A DNA stretch of 64,000 nucleotides from Oscheius sp. JU75 (GCA_037178855.1 JASJZC010000005.1:2728001-2792000), one strand, 5' to 3'. Shown: positions 24,395 to 37,331, numbered from the stretch's first letter. The notes: a model not told the origin generated them from the sequence alone. Numbers and translations: made by a program.

Positions 24395-24776
24395 TCAGGC
24401 GCTGGGCTTAGTCGTGGGATCTCTGTCATGACTGTTCAGCCTCATCTGGATGTCCTTATCAAGCAGTGGATTGATCTCGTTTGTTATAGAATCCAAGTTG
24501 GTTCGAATGGTCTCGACCGCGGACTCCGGAAGACTGAAATTGAGCTCCGCTCGCTTCCGACCGTCTTGCTCGACTTCTTTTTGTCCGCCTTCTGACGATG
24601 TCTGACCGAGGATCTGCTAGGACGATGAGACTTCTTCGACCTCTTCATCTTCCTAGGAGCCGCTTCATTTGCACTTTCGGAGGAGCAGGTATCTTATTTC
24701 TTCTTCGACGGCATCGTCTCCTTTTTTATGCAGAAGAAGAGGGCGAGCAGACCAGGTTGAACCAGTAGCAACAGCA
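24395..24776 (-). pseudogene. Possible remnant of a membrane protein with basic tail
   Basis: A hydrophobic stretch MLLLLVQPGLLALFFCIKKE near 24,776 is followed by short basic pieces (MKRSKKSHRPSRSS) and, in another frame, by ESAVETIRTNLDSITNEINP ending at 24395. Frames do not join by obvious introns. It lies head-to-head with the lysine-tailed membrane protein gene at 24,858. Confidence 0.25.
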
Positions 24777-24857
24777 TAATGGTTTGCACAAGTTACAGCT
24801 TTTTCAGACTTGTCAAGATTTTGGAAACTGAAAGTATTCTTGGATTAAACTCATCCC

Positions 24858-26437
24858 ATGAAACGTAGGTTCCTCAGATTGTCTTCTCTACCAGTCAATA
24901 TAGTCTTTCTCTTCGTCTCTCTTCTTCCGTTGGCCTCCTGTCTCAAGGGGAAGAATGAGCTGAAACAGTGCAACGAGGGAATCTTCATGAGGAACGCGAG
25001 CAGACAGACACGTGCTCAAATTGTCAAGAAGGCCGGTCGAGGCTGCGTCATGTCCCTCGTCTGGGAACAGACAGCTCGAACGGTCAACACGGGAAACCCG
25101 AAGAAGCCGCATCGAACCAAGATGCAATGCAAGGCTAACACGCTATGGGGAGAGGTCCGAGCAGCCAACTACGACTCGGAACTCACGAAGAAGTTCCACG
25201 ATGCGAAAGAGACGGAGCCAGAGAAGCTGGAAGTGGATGAGATTTATTACGGGGACGAGGTCGAGCTTGAAGAAGACAGATTGCGGAGATTGGAAGCCGA
25301 GAAAAATGGGAGTGTGACACCGAGGACGACAGCTTCGACCACGACAGAAATGCCTCCAATTGAACGCTACTGCATCATGTTCAGCAAGGATAACCGAGGA
25401 AACATGACCTGCTGGTGCTTCACGGACCTGTGCAATAGCATCGAGCCCAATTTCGTCATGACTTGGATCAAAGACGAATGTGCGAGACCGAGACGAATCG
25501 GCGAAACAGAAAAACAGTACACGGCATTGTGTGGAGACGATGAACTTGACGCCGTCTCATGTCTTCAAGGAGCCATGGAATCGGGTCTCCAAGTCACAAA
25601 ACAGCCCAATATTCGGAGAGTCCACGACGCTGTCAATAAGGATCCAGACTATGGACAGCCGAATGGGACCAAACTAACCGTTTCCGACGAGTAGGTTGCC
25701 GTAAAATACTTCTAATCAAATTCAGGGACGATATCTTGGAAGAGGAAGACGTCTCGGCCCTGGCTCAAAATGGTGAAAAGCAGAAAGACGGATCCAAGAC
25801 GGCGCTCATCGTGGGAATCTGTGTCGGTGTGGTCGTATTCGTGCTGCTGGTTGTCGTTGCTGGAACCATCTTCTATTTTGTGATGCGGAGACGAAGGCGC
25901 CAACGAGAAGAGCTGTTCCAGGTGACCAGTGGAGGCGAAGACCCGTCGGAGATCGAGGAAGAGCCGTCCGTCTCAATGACAGGAAGCATGTCTGTGGCCA
26001 AAACGATGGAACCCAGTGGTCCACAGACAGTCACTTTGGGAGGAGAAGAGAAGACTGGAGGCGAAACTAAGATCAAGTCGGACGACCGGTCGGCAGAAGG
26101 ACTGAAGGTGAACTTCAAGGAGATAAAAGCCGGGAGGAAGGCGGCTGAAAACGGAGACGAACTGGCTGAAAACTCAAGTTTCGACCAGGGAGACCGAGGT
26201 CAGGATGTGGACGAGAAAGGGGCCAAAGAGAAGCCGAAAGGAGCGCAGAAAAAGAGCCAAGTGAAGAAGAAATCGGGTCAGAAGATGACGAGCAAGGATG
26301 TCAAAAAGGGAAAGCTCGGAGCGAAGAAGGGGAAAGGAGGAACATCGAAAGGGAAGAAGAGCAAGTCGAGACCGAAGGCAAAGAAGAGATCGGCAGCGAA
26401 GAAGTCAAAGAGCAAGCCGAAGAGAAAGAAGAAGTAG
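24858..26437 (+). CDS. Type I membrane protein with cysteine-rich ectodomain and very basic cytoplasmic tail
   Basis: Signal peptide (MKRRFLRLSSLPVN..LPLASC), ectodomain of about 240 residues, one TM helix (ALIVGICVGVVVFVLLVVVA), stop-transfer MRRRRRQREE, then about 190 cytoplasmic residues ending in some 90 dominated by lysine. The intron at 25691-25725 is phase 2 and restores DEDD. The ectodomain carries CWCFTDLCN, like the closing motif of Ly6/three-finger or related nematode cysteine modules; a Glu-rich segment and NGS, NMT glycosylation sites are present. The tail (KKGKGGTSKGKKSKSRPKAK) resembles histone H1 tails and could bind acidic lipids or nucleic acid. Poly(A) signal at 26,470. Function unknown. 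Confidence 0.8.
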
Positions 26438-26557
26438 AGGCGAGTCAGCTAGGGAACGTAGTCTAAAATAATAAACATAGGAAAATGAGACTGTAAAAGA
26501 ACATATTCACTTGGAGAAAAAACAATACACAAAAAACTGACTACAAATTCTGAGATC

Positions 26558-28964
26558 TCACTCTACAATATCATCATAGAGACCGTAACAACGGCGGGTG
26601 TTCTGCTCCGTGGCTTCGAGGACCTTCTCTACGTCGATTTTCTTCAGCTGGGCGATGATGGCTGCGGCACAGATGGCCATTCCAGGGAGGGAGCATTTGG
26701 AGGGACCGGCATCGTTGGAGACATCGAACTGAATGAGACAGTTGATCATGATAAATTCAAACAACTGACCTGTCGGGGACGAAAGTATGGCGAATCGGTC
26801 TCAAGGAGCATTCTATCCAGTGGAATCTTCTCGATGGCCGTCTTCAAGCCGTCATCGATAGGACCAGTTAATGGAGTAAAGCCTGAAGGTTACAATTGGA
26901 GTTAAAATAAGGAAAACTAACCAAAATATGTATTTGGGAAGTTTCTTGTCCATAGCTCGTAGGCAGCATAGTCGACTTTGAAGCAATGCCTATGGATGGA
27001 GTGCCAGCGGCTGAGTTTGACCTTTTTCATAATTTCAAGACACTTCTTCTCGACTAGATACTCATCATCCCTATTTGGTCCTCTCGAAAATAATACATTG
27101 ACCGAATTATATGAACAAGAATACCTGCAGTGAATTACAATGGGCAGGTCGAATTCCTTGGCCAGCATAACCTGACTCTCAAAGGCGGCGAACTGCTCCG
27201 TCTTTATATTGGCTAATCCTCTGAAGAAAACTGTAGAGGAGATACAAAAGAGAGACACTCACTTTTGTGCATCAAGTCCGCATTCGCCTACAGCGATCGG
27301 CTTGAACTCTGATCTCGTCAGCACTTCCCGGAGATGTTTTTCCAGGTATGCACTGTACAGGTGCGCCTCGTGCGGGTGAACACCGTACGTGGCGCCAAGT
27401 ACCAAGGGACTCTGCAAGAACTGTAACAGCACATACAAAAAGTATACCTGTACTTGCCTCCTGATCCAGTCAATATCCGTACGTTTGATGCCCCGGTCAA
27501 ACCAAAGGTCCGGCTCGATAAAATTGGGAATACAGCCTGAATGCTGGTTTGGATAGATTGAAAAGAAAACAAACCTTTGAAGTTTTTCGGAAAAGCGTTG
27601 TGGAACTTTTTCTTCCACTCGTCGAGATATCCACCCTCGCCCGTCTCCTGTTTGACTCTGCCGTAGATGAAGTCCAGATGGCAGTGCGAATCAATAAAAG
27701 GGGTATCGATCTTCGTCATCAGCTGAAAAGGAATGTGATCAACTATCAAAACAAAGAAAAACCTTGTCCAAGTCTACGATTTTAATCTGGTGTTTAGTTG
27801 TAGTTCTACTAGTGGGCCATTTGGGCCGGTCAACTAAATCCAGCTTGGCGATATTGGCCTGAAAGATCCGCCGAGCTGTCGAAGATGAAAACAGACATAC
27901 CGTTGGAACATTTTTATGCGACAATGTTCTAGCTGGCACCGGCTGAGAAGCTCTCGAATCTCCCACATTCGATATACTGTTTCCGCCAGGCACTATCTGT
28001 TCTACATCACTTTTCTTCGGTTCTGGAAAATAATGTATTGAAGGCATAAAGGCAAGCTTACTCATGTCTCTCTCAATTTCAGTGGTACGACTGATGACCT
28101 CGGTTATGCTCCCATCGGCTGTTTCTTCGGTGTATCGTCTCTGAAAGAAGCACGTAGAAGCTCGATCGCAAACCGATATGCTAATTTTTGAAAAGCCCAA
28201 ATGTGTCAAATTAGGACCTTTGACGGGGGCGAGTTGCCAAGGGCGGCTGGTCGTTTCTTGGTTTTAGGAACGTCCACTTCGCGGATACCCTAAGAAGGTA
28301 TATTATTCAGGATATGGCTCCATTCGCAAAGGAGAAATTGTCAAGGACCAAATTCTTTCGCTTCAGGTGCAAAGTGCGCTCTATAGACATTTCAATAGCT
28401 CTTACCTCTTCGACTAGAGTTATCTTTGTCAATACAGCCTTGGTAGCACTCCTTACTTTGATCGGGGAATTAGCCGTAATCTCAAACCTTGACGTAATAA
28501 GAGTAACAGCCAAAAAATTACCATTAGCGGAATAACTTCTGGGGGAGCGGAATCGGCAGTATTAGCGGTTCCAACGACAGAGCAGGCCTCATCATGTTTC
28601 ATTTTTGCAGGGCCAGCGTGGTTCATGTTATGCTAAAAACGAACTTTGTTGACGATCAAAAATAAATTAATACCAGATATACGGGCTGGCTTGCCCAGCC
28701 GCGGCCACCGCGTCCGCCGCCTCTTCTTCCTCCCCTTCCATGTTTTCTATGTTGACTTGGTGGTGTCACAATATTCCGTAATTCTCCGGGAAAGCTGCTT
28801 TTTTGTGCACTGAAAATCAAGCACTAGTTTTTAAAAATAAAAGGTAAGAAATACCTTTCAGCCAATCTTGTAGTAGATCTCGTAACTCTTACGGAGTGGC
28901 CATCATCTGACTGCGGAAATGGGCAGGAGGGGAACGCCTTCTTTTTATTAGGATCGTCCGCCAT
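26558..28964 (-). CDS. TatD-family metal-dependent nuclease with long N-terminal extension (TATDN2-like)
   Basis: The C-terminal TatD barrel has the expected metal ligands: DSHCHLDF, VGECGLDAQ, IVIHCR, IHRHCFKV and LLETDSPYFRPRQ, ending RRCYGLYDDIVE. TatD enzymes are 3'-5' exonucleases linked to DNA repair and apoptotic DNA breakdown. The N-terminal half (from 28964, MADDPNKKKAFPS) is low complexity and includes an RGG box (GRGGRRGGRGGRGW near 28,690-28,730) that may bind RNA. Human TATDN2 has the same layout. More than ten exons. It is divergent from GPATCH11, with 205 bp between the start codons, so the two likely share a promoter region. Confidence 0.9.
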
Positions 28965-29169
28965 GACTTCCAGGCCTGGAAAATCAGTGAAAGTTAAGCA
29001 TTGAACAGGCAACAAAGAAGGAAAAAAAAACATCTCCGCTGGGTGTACGAAATTCATCTGGAATACTGTAGACGCGCCAATTTAAACGTGTAAAAATTAT
29101 TTTTTGTTGTTGACTCACTCTTTCCATTCCTCCTGTTCTTATTCTTTAAAAAGTAGTTTGCAGAACAAA

Positions 29170-30270
29170 ATGGAAGACGACTACATGTCCGATGACTTCC
29201 TCGTAGCAGCAGAAGCAGCAAAAACGGCAGGCGAGACTTCTTATACCATTTTTTTACAAATAACTTTCTCAGGCTTGGCAACAACAGCAACAGGCAAACG
29301 ACTGCTCAAAATGGAAAGAATGCGTTCGGATAATGAGGAAATACACAAGAAGAAGCCGAAACGAGAAGAAATTGGTAGGTAGTTTGTTATTCTTCTCCAA
29401 TCTTGTGTTCAGAAAAAGAACGACGAGAAGAAGCATTGAGCAAGCCTGTCTGTGAATCGACGAAAGGTTTCGCGATGCTCGCGAAGATGGGTTACAAACC
29501 TGGAATGAGTTTGGGAAAGAAGAAGGACGGTATGTTCTTATTCAGCCATACATCTTTGTTCAGAAAATGATCTCGGCTCTGGAATAAAAGAGCCATTGCC
29601 TCTCGAAGTACGGATGGGGAGAAAAGGATTCGGTCACGACTACGATCTTGTGCAGAAACGGAGGCAGATGACCACACGAATCAAGGCCGAAATGAGCAAA
29701 ATGAAAAACAATGCCGATCGACATGTAAACGTTCGCCCCTCAGTTTAACTTCAGTCATTTGAGGACGAAATTCTCGAAGATTTCCGAAGGAGAAAAAAGA
29801 ACAATACCGTCACGAAGAAGCTCATCACCGATATCGTCAACTGTAGGAAAACCTGCATGGATCTTGATGTCAGGTTCATTTCCATTCTTTTTGGTAAACA
29901 CATTGAGTTTTCAGACAAGGTAGCAACCGACCACAGAAGCCCTGGTTTTGGAAGAGTTATGCGCAAAAAGAGGACGATTCGGCTGGTCCGTCACACAAGG
30001 ACCCAGATGATTTGGTATGGACTTATGGAAACGGAGAGCTGGCAGAGAAAGAGGAGCGACTCGACGAAATGACCGAAGAGGAATTGACTGATAGGTAATG
30101 CTCTTTTCCGCCAAACAGACTACTTTCTAAGACTGTTGGAAATAATCGACTACCTGAGAAGCCGGCATCTCTACTGTATTTGGTGTGGACATGTCTATTC
30201 TAGTCCCGACGATCTCTCGACAAATTGCAGTGGCCCTCTGTCTGAAGATCACGACGACCAGGATTTTTGA
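29170..30270 (+). CDS. gpatch11: G-patch domain protein GPATCH11
   Basis: The N-terminal acidic segment MEDDYMSDDF is followed by the G-patch GFAMLAKMGYKPGMSLGKKK, GIKEPLPLEVRMGRKGFGHD, and by the conserved C-terminal end YLRSRHLYCIWCGHVYSSPD with its Cys pair and acidic end EDHDDQDF. G-patch proteins activate DEAH helicases in splicing; vertebrate GPATCH11 has also been reported at kinetochores. About six exons. The first intron, if used, has a GC donor (G|GCGAGA) and 42 nt, a multiple of three, so intron retention would add 14 residues without breaking the frame. Confidence 0.88.
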
Positions 30271-30344
30271 GTTATCTCCGTTTATTACATGATAAAAATA
30301 CTCGTACTAATGATGATAAATGTTAAAAACATAGACAAAGGAAA

Positions 30345-33175
30345 TTAGCGGTAGGCCATTCGAAGTCCCTCGAGAGCTTCGGCGAGTTTTTCCGCATCGC
30401 GCGGCTTGAATCCGAGACGGCAAATGGCCATTGCATCGCGGCATTGTAGAATTTCATAATTCCGTGCTCTCTAAACGTTTTTCGGGTGAATAAGATACTC
30501 TGACCAGACCTTATTTTCTAGTTGCTGTAGTAAAACTTTCATGCTCGGGTTGTGTTCCATCAGGTACGCGACCAGACGCTGTTTCGTCCAATGTACATAT
30601 TCAGGCACGTCGATGGTCCCGGTAATGCGTTGGCCACGGGATGGGAGAGCATCGACCACGCCGCTGAAGTAGCCCTGCACACTACATTTAATTTGAAATG
30701 TTTCCAAGACACCTGTGGAAATCTGGGCGGTTTCGGTAGATTAGTGCGGACTCGTTTCCTGGTTGGAGCACCGTCGATTTGTGCTCGTTTTCCATTCTCG
30801 CTCGCGAGGGCAGAAATTATAAGATCGGACTGAAAAGGAGTGATGAAATTTGGGCGAAAAAGAACGTACAGCAGTCGCACAGCCAATGTTGCAAGGTGAG
30901 TTTGGATCGAGAGTCAGTAGATTCGGACAACATCCATAGCACTGGAGGAAGGCCTAAAATGGGAATTAGAGAGAAAACCGTATGAACTGACTCTAATCCA
31001 TCCGGGGAAATTCTCGCACGACTCGCATGCCGACAGGGTCACCGTCCATCCTTCCATCTTGAAGCGGTATTTAACCATCTGTTTCGGCATTACTTGCTTG
31101 GGATCTGATATGTCGAATGTCGTGACAACATCCTGCTTGTATTCTGGCCTTGTACAGCGGAAGAACTCCTAAAGTCCAGTACTTTTTATAGCGAATTCAA
31201 ATAGTTTACCTTGAATATGATCTCTATAACATCGGCGACACTTCCTTTGGGGAATTCGTCCTTGATACTCGCGAAAAGTTTCAAGTCCAGCCAATTGCCT
31301 TTTCGACAGCGACGATTGATGTAACTATTTGGCAGCCAATTGTCCCCTCGGATATTCCAATCTGGCATAAAATGCCATGTTCTCTCTGGGCGACCACGCC
31401 CACTGTACTGGATCTTCCGGAAAATTGGCGGGGGTGTCGGTCTGAAGTCCTGCTCCAGTTTGAATCGTGATAACTCCGGATCTAAAGCCCATTTTTACAG
31501 CCAATCCAAAGTATAGAGTACTTTCTGGCTTCGCCGGTAGTAAGCTGGCAAAATCCATCGTGGCGCAGAAAGGAATATTGTATTTAGAGGCAAAGCCTGC
31601 TGGGAAGATGTGTGTCGAGCCGAAGAAACAATGGACAGCCTGAGCAGACTTGTTCAATCCGGTCATCAGCCAGATTGAGTCTAGTTTGGATTTGACAATC
31701 AAGGCATGCGTCATCACTCCGATATCGTAGCAGAAATACTAAATTTTTTTTCGCTTATATCAGTCAGAAATCTAGTCTACCTCTACGTACTGCATGCAAT
31801 GTATTTTCTGGGTATTCGGGGCATTTAGACAGTTTTCTACGGCTGATACTGCTCTCTGAATCCTGGCCATATTTTTGTAGTTGATCCAGCTAAATTCCTG
31901 GCCCATCTTGGACATTTTCAGCGGCGTCTGCATGTGGATTTTGTTCTGCTGGGAGAAGTTCTGCGGGTATATTCCGAGCGCATTCTTGGTCACGAGAATC
32001 TTCTCCGGGGCGACTTGCTGATTCGTGTAGACGTCGGCCACGGCGTATCGTGGCGATATAACATGTGAAATGTGGGCCGGGTAGCTGAATTGACCCGAAT
32101 GTCCATCCAGAACCTCTATCAGATTGCTGACCTTGAGAAAGAATTGGTTATTCTGGAGGGAAATTAAGAGTCACCTCTAAATTATGCGGTTCCATGGAAA
32201 TCATCGCGAAGCAGATCCGCGGCACTCCTTGGTCCATGACTTCTTCGATGATGTTGGTCGGGTAGCCGGGATGGTATTCGCATTCCTTCGGGTGACTTCG
32301 AGTCCAGCCGAGAGGATGACATCGCGGATCGTGGAGATGGATTATCTGCAACTGAAACGATGAGCATTTGGAATCACAGCGACTTGGATAGATGAACAGA
32401 CGAGGCAGAATGAATACTAACGCCTTGATTCTCCAAGGTGGTATAGGCCACAATCCCACCATTTGCCGAGACCACTTTCGCTATGTACATTCGCTGCGGA
32501 TCGTGGGGATCCTTCAACTCGAAGTACATTCCAGGTTTGATCAAGGTGTGCAGTTCCTGATCCAAAACTTCTCGATGGGCTTCAACGTCTTTCATGTTGA
32601 CGAAGGTCAGCGGCGTGTTCACTTGGACAAGTACTTCCCTGAAGGAAAAATGGTCTAATAGAGGGGGAAAACAAACTGTTCTCGTTCTTTAGCAGCCACA
32701 GGATCCGTCAGAATCTGATCGATAGTGACCCAGGCGCTGTCACTATGTGGGACGTCCTGATATTCCACGTTACATTCGAGACCGAGCGATAGCTGAATTC
32801 GTAGAGTATACGACATTGGAAAGAACTTACAATGATAGAAGCTGGCCGTATGTTTCCCATCTTCTGGACGAAAATGATACGGCCTTTCTCGAAAAGAACA
32901 TCGAAGACCTGTTTTTCCATCAGCGAACAGTGTTTCCACAGAGGAGAATGGGTCGATGAATAGCAGCCCATTTCCTAATTTTCATTGAGCAAACGTGAGA
33001 TGGAAAACCCACTTCGAGGTACTTTTCCCAGTTGAAACCGTCGCCTTTATGCTTCTGTTCGGGAGGAACATTTTCGAAGTTTGATGTCTCGGAATGCGAT
33101 CGCGATGTACTCGGTTCTGGCTGGAAATGAATATCTTTTGGAAAAAATGAGAGAACTGACCGATGCTTCTGTCAT
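30345..33175 (-). CDS. MBT-repeat chromatin protein with C-terminal SAM-like domain (SFMBT/L3MBTL-like)
   Basis: The start MTEAS is spliced to PEPSTSRSHSE, then MBT repeats follow. Repeat 1 spans about 33,070-32,660 (FNWEKYLE, then SDSAWVTIDQI). Repeat 2 has IKPGMYFELKDPHDPQRMYI and HDPRCHPLGWTRSHP. Repeats 3 and 4 include FPAGFASKYNIPFCATMDF and RGDNWLPNSYINRRC; about four in total. A Cys-rich stretch (QCYGCCPN.., near 30,900-30,950) precedes a SAM-like helical end split by an intron: VHWTKQRLVAYLMEHNP and CRLGFKPRDAEKLAEALEGL. MBT proteins bind mono- and dimethyl-lysine on histones in Polycomb-type repression; nematode LIN-61 has four repeats but no SAM domain. Likely nuclear. Confidence 0.82.
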
Positions 33176-33579
33176 CGAGACAATGAGATCGGGCTAAACG
33201 TAAAAGAACTTGTAAAACGGTTGAACCGAAGAAGTATCATGAAGTTGGAACTACCAAAATGTGAACCAATCTAAGCAATAAATGTATGTTCATTACGTCG
33301 CCAGAAAAAAATGAATAAAACATATTGGTAGAAAACGACGCTTAATCACAGGCCAATGTGGCACGACACAAAGAAAATTGAGCCAATGAGCGACGGATAG
33401 ATTCTAGGAGGGGGAATAAAACTTTTTTCTAGTGGAACAGATCGACATAATGGAACAAACAAAACAAATAAGGGGAGGAAGAACAACAACCCGGGACGTA
33501 GGGGTGTGCGAAGGGATGACTAGCCAATATTTTAGAGGGAGGGGATTCGGAAGCAAGAATTTCGTATTCCTACAGCATT

Positions 33580-35129
33580 TTACCGGCCATAGATTTCCCG
33601 TAAACGGTCACAGTTGGGCATTGCCATTCGCTCGGCTCTTCTTATTAGCTCCTCATCACGCTGCCACCGTGCTCGATACAATAAAGTCTCACCTGGAATG
33701 GTGCGGTGTTTTGTGAACAAAAAGGTCCAAGACTTACGCTGATTCTGTTCCTTGTAGCAATTCATCCGCAAGTTCTGTAAGTACTCGTCCTCCACTTGAT
33801 TTTCCACCGATTTGATTCGTCCTCGATACGACTGCTCGAAGTCTGCACGCACATAGTACGGCACTTTCATCTCGACCGTCATTCTTTTCACTGGATACTT
33901 CCTAAAGAGACGATTTGACTGTGGAAAAGTAGAAAGCTACTGTGTCTGATGAAGAGAGAAGGCGGGGTCCGCCACCATGATCTGAGCAACTAGCCCGAGT
34001 ACGAGAATCGCGATGAGCGGTAGGAGCTGAAGAAGAGGAGCGTACGGATGCTGCAATTACATTTTCCACAGACGGAACAAAACGATGCAACCTCGTTTTG
34101 GTTGTGATTGTGATTGAACTCTTCTCGCTGAGCATGTTGCTGTCTATGCCTTCTTCGAACCTGCTCTGACGGAAATCCGCCGCCGAAGAACATGTTGAAA
34201 ATTTCTTCCGGCGTAAAATCGGCTAAAAGTGCGAGGATACAGGTGAACTTTAATAGAACTCACAGTCAAAGCCGTGTGCGTAATCGTACTCGAAAAATTC
34301 GCCGCCTCTATGTCGCCGACTGGGTTGATGACTGTGAGTGGTTGGGGCGTCAGCTCCATAAAGATCATACTGTCGGCGTTTTTCCGCATCGGCAAGAATA
34401 GCGTAAGCATTTCCCAGTGCTGGAGCAGAGAAGTTAGAGAAATACTAAAATAACCAATACCTTTGAAGGCTTCAGTGGCGTGAGGCGCCCTACATTTATC
34501 AGGGTGAAGTTGAAGAGCCATTTTGCGATATTCCTTCTTGATTTCAGCATCTGACGCTGTCTTTGTGACCCGCAGAATCTCGTAATAATCTTTGCAATGT
34601 CTGATACGCTCAACAAGCTCAAGTTGCTGTAAAACATGAGTCAGAGTTGCGAGAAAAAAACCTTACCTCTTTTGTGTAATCTATTCCCAGTTTAGGAGTT
34701 CTTGATGCTGACCGAGGCTTGGTTTCCTTTGGCGTTGCGCCATTTGCGGCACTGGCTCGAGAAGGACTTTTGTGCGCTTTACGACTTCTCAAATTGTTCG
34801 TGTCCTCATAGTGGTCATCGTGAGCGTAACTTCGATCATCGGCAGTATCGTTTGAAGACGTCTCGGCACTTCCACCACCGCTCATTGTCTCAGCCTTTTT
34901 CAACAAAACTAAAGCTGTTTTGGTCCGCAAGAGAAAGCAAGAACTTACAAGAAACGTCCTGTTTCGGGTCGAGATTCTTCGCCTTTTGGAGCATTCGTTT
35001 CGCCTTGGCATGATCACCCATGCGGAGGGCTTCCCGAGCTCTATCCAAACCTGGAAATTTGATATTAGTAGTTAGAAAAGATGTAAACTTACAAGTCAGA
35101 GCTTCGGCCCGATTCGCATCAGCTGTCAT
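33580..35129 (-). CDS. dnj-1: ER membrane Hsp40 of the DNAJB12/DNAJB14 type
   Basis: N-terminal TPR-like helix ([32 protein letters not shown]) typical of DNAJB12/14, a Ser/basic linker, the J domain ([23 protein letters not shown] intact in LQLHPDKC), a Gly/Phe part ([15 protein letters not shown]), His-rich linker, one TM helix ([20 protein letters not shown]), and the conserved C-terminal block after it ([14 protein letters not shown]). These chaperones recruit Hsc70 to misfolded membrane proteins in ER-associated degradation. About seven exons. The spacer to the MBT gene (33,176-33,579) holds nothing else I can support. Confidence 0.92.
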
Positions 35130-35894
35130 CCTGACAGGAGCTTTCCCAAATCGGAAGACAACCTGAAAGAAAATAAGATAAGGAGAACTGTAAAGAAAGT
35201 TGTAAAGAGATGTAGGTGATGTGCATAATGCTGACGCGGGTATAATTGGGGGTGATCGATTGCTATGAGAGAGAAAAGTTCTCACAAGCTGTGTATTTAC
35301 TTTTGGTTTACGATGTTGTTCTGAGAGCGAAATATAGATTTACTTTCACATAACTACAGAAAAATGAAAGGGGGATTGGAAAAAAGCAAGAATCTGAGAG
35401 GGTGAGAGACTCGATCGCTTACTGCAGAATGCGCGTTCGACCGAAAACCTTCCGGGTTTTTGGCTTTCAGGCTGAGAACCTGTTGTTTATGAGATCTTTT
35501 ACTCTATTATTCGCAGATTCACTCTCCTATAAGTGACCTTCGTCGATCTTTGAGTAAACCAATGGATACCCACATAGCTTTTCGTTTTCCAGAAGGGGCA
35601 ATCTATTTTTATGCTGGTTGCACTTTGATCTGTTTGTTGTACAATGCGCATGTGACAAGATATGCACAGCTAATTTCTTCCCTGAAAAAATCTTTTGTTA
35701 AGGAAAAACGCAACATTTTACAAAAAAAATAACAAATACTTCTTGCGTGCATTGGTCTTATTCCGATTTCCCTGTTGTTCAAGTAAAGTTACTGTACTTG
35801 AGTGTTGCAACCTTTTACTGAAAATTCATATCCATATATCTTTTGTAAGCTTTTCCTTGTTTCTGAAGCTCGTTCATCTCGCTATTTTCAGACT
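35130..35894. other. Divergent promoter spacer, no gene seen
   Basis: 765 bp between the diverging dnj-1 and DCP1 genes. The plus-strand frame at 35,550-35,732 has a short hydrophobic piece but no supporting splice structure or homology. TTTTCAG four bases before the DCP1 ATG looks like a trans-splice acceptor. Confidence 0.4.
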
Positions 35895-37165
35895 ATGACG
35901 ACGCAAGATGTGCTGAGCAAGACGCTCGCAAATATTCAACGCATTGACCCTTGTGCGAACAAAGTTCTTATGAAAGTAAGTTGCTTGGAACTGAAATACA
36001 TTGAAAGCCGATCTTCAGGCTACCCATACCGCTCTATATACGTTTGAAACGGACAAAAAAGGCTGGGAGAAGACAGATGTGGACGGAGCCTTCTTCATCT
36101 ATCAACGCTGTGATCGACCCTACTACAGTGTTCTCATTGCCAACCGGCAATCGCTCTCCGACTTTATTGAGCCCATTATGGAGAATACTTGTGTCCAGGC
36201 CAATGGACACTACTTATACATGAAGAGGAGCGGCGGAAAATCAGGTTCGTATACTTCTTTTTAAAATTTGGACATTTTTAGCCCAAGCCGACATCAAATG
36301 CATATGGTTTTACAAAGACGACGAATGCTCAGAAGTTCACAAAATGATCGAGGAATTAGTCAATAATTTGAAGCTAGGAACTGTACGAGTCTTCGTGTCA
36401 TTCTTATAAAGAGTCTTTTCAGGCTCCTACCGTTGAAGAGCCAAAGCAGAGTTCTCCTGTTGTAGAGACTCCTTCCGATAGTAATAACCTCTTGGAAATG
36501 TTGAAGGCTGCTCAGCGTAAACCAACAGATCGTCCGCCATCGAACAACAAAGTCGACGAGAAGAATGCAGCTTCGCAAAACATAACTGATATGCCGGCAC
36601 TTCTTCAAAAGCTCATGGTTCAGGAGCAGCAGCAGATGTTTTCGCAGGTTCGTCATTTTCATAGAACTTGTTTTTAAATAATCCTTGTTTAGCCGGTTCC
36701 TTCCAACGCCATGATGTCTGCCGATGAGCTGGAGAAGGATCTTGTCAAGGACCTGCTGACCACTGCGAAACCGAAGCTCAACATTGCTGACATGGCTAAT
36801 TCATCGTCTGCCATTTCTCTGGCAAACTTCTCGACTCGTTCCATTCATGGAAGTGAATTCGGCGATGCTGCAGAGATCGAGTCTGTCATGAGTACTCGAG
36901 TACAGGCAGAGGATCCAGCTGCAGATGAGGGATCCGGTTCTGAAACCTCTCACAACGCGCCTGCACTCAATAAAGAACAGGTTGGTGTTTGATTGGAATA
37001 TTTGATTACCGTCATGCCGCAAAATGATTTATACAAATTACTTCTTTTTAGTTCCTCGCTGGTCTTTCTCACCTGCTCGAAAATGACGACACTTTCGTAG
37101 CCCAAATTCACCAGGCATACGTCGAAGCTCTCAATCGTCGTCTTAATCTCGACCACAATAACTAA
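35895..37165 (+). CDS. dcap-1: mRNA decapping activator DCP1
   Basis: The N-terminal EVH1 fold is complete: MTTQDVLSKTLANIQRIDPC, ATHTALYTFETDKKGWEKTD, VDGAFFIYQRCDRPYYSVLI and an IWFYKDDECSEVHKMIEELV end. A Ser/Pro linker with LLEMLKAAQRK and LLQKLMVQEQQQMFSQ follows, then the C-terminal trimerisation helix (FLAGLSHLLENDDTFVAQIH, NRRLNLDHNN). DCP1 sits in P-bodies and stimulates DCP2 to remove the mRNA cap. Six exons with short introns. Nothing odd. Confidence 0.96.
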
Positions 37166-37331
37166 CCGTCCTAACACGGCCCCATCTTTTCACGTTTCTC
37201 ATTCCACTCTTGTGGCGTCGCCTATCGTTTTCTACTTTTCCTAACTCCCTGCGTTATATGGGTCTTTCTTTGCAACTACAATTTGTTTACTTTGATTGAA
37301 AAATAGATCCCGTTTTGCCAGTCGCATTCAT

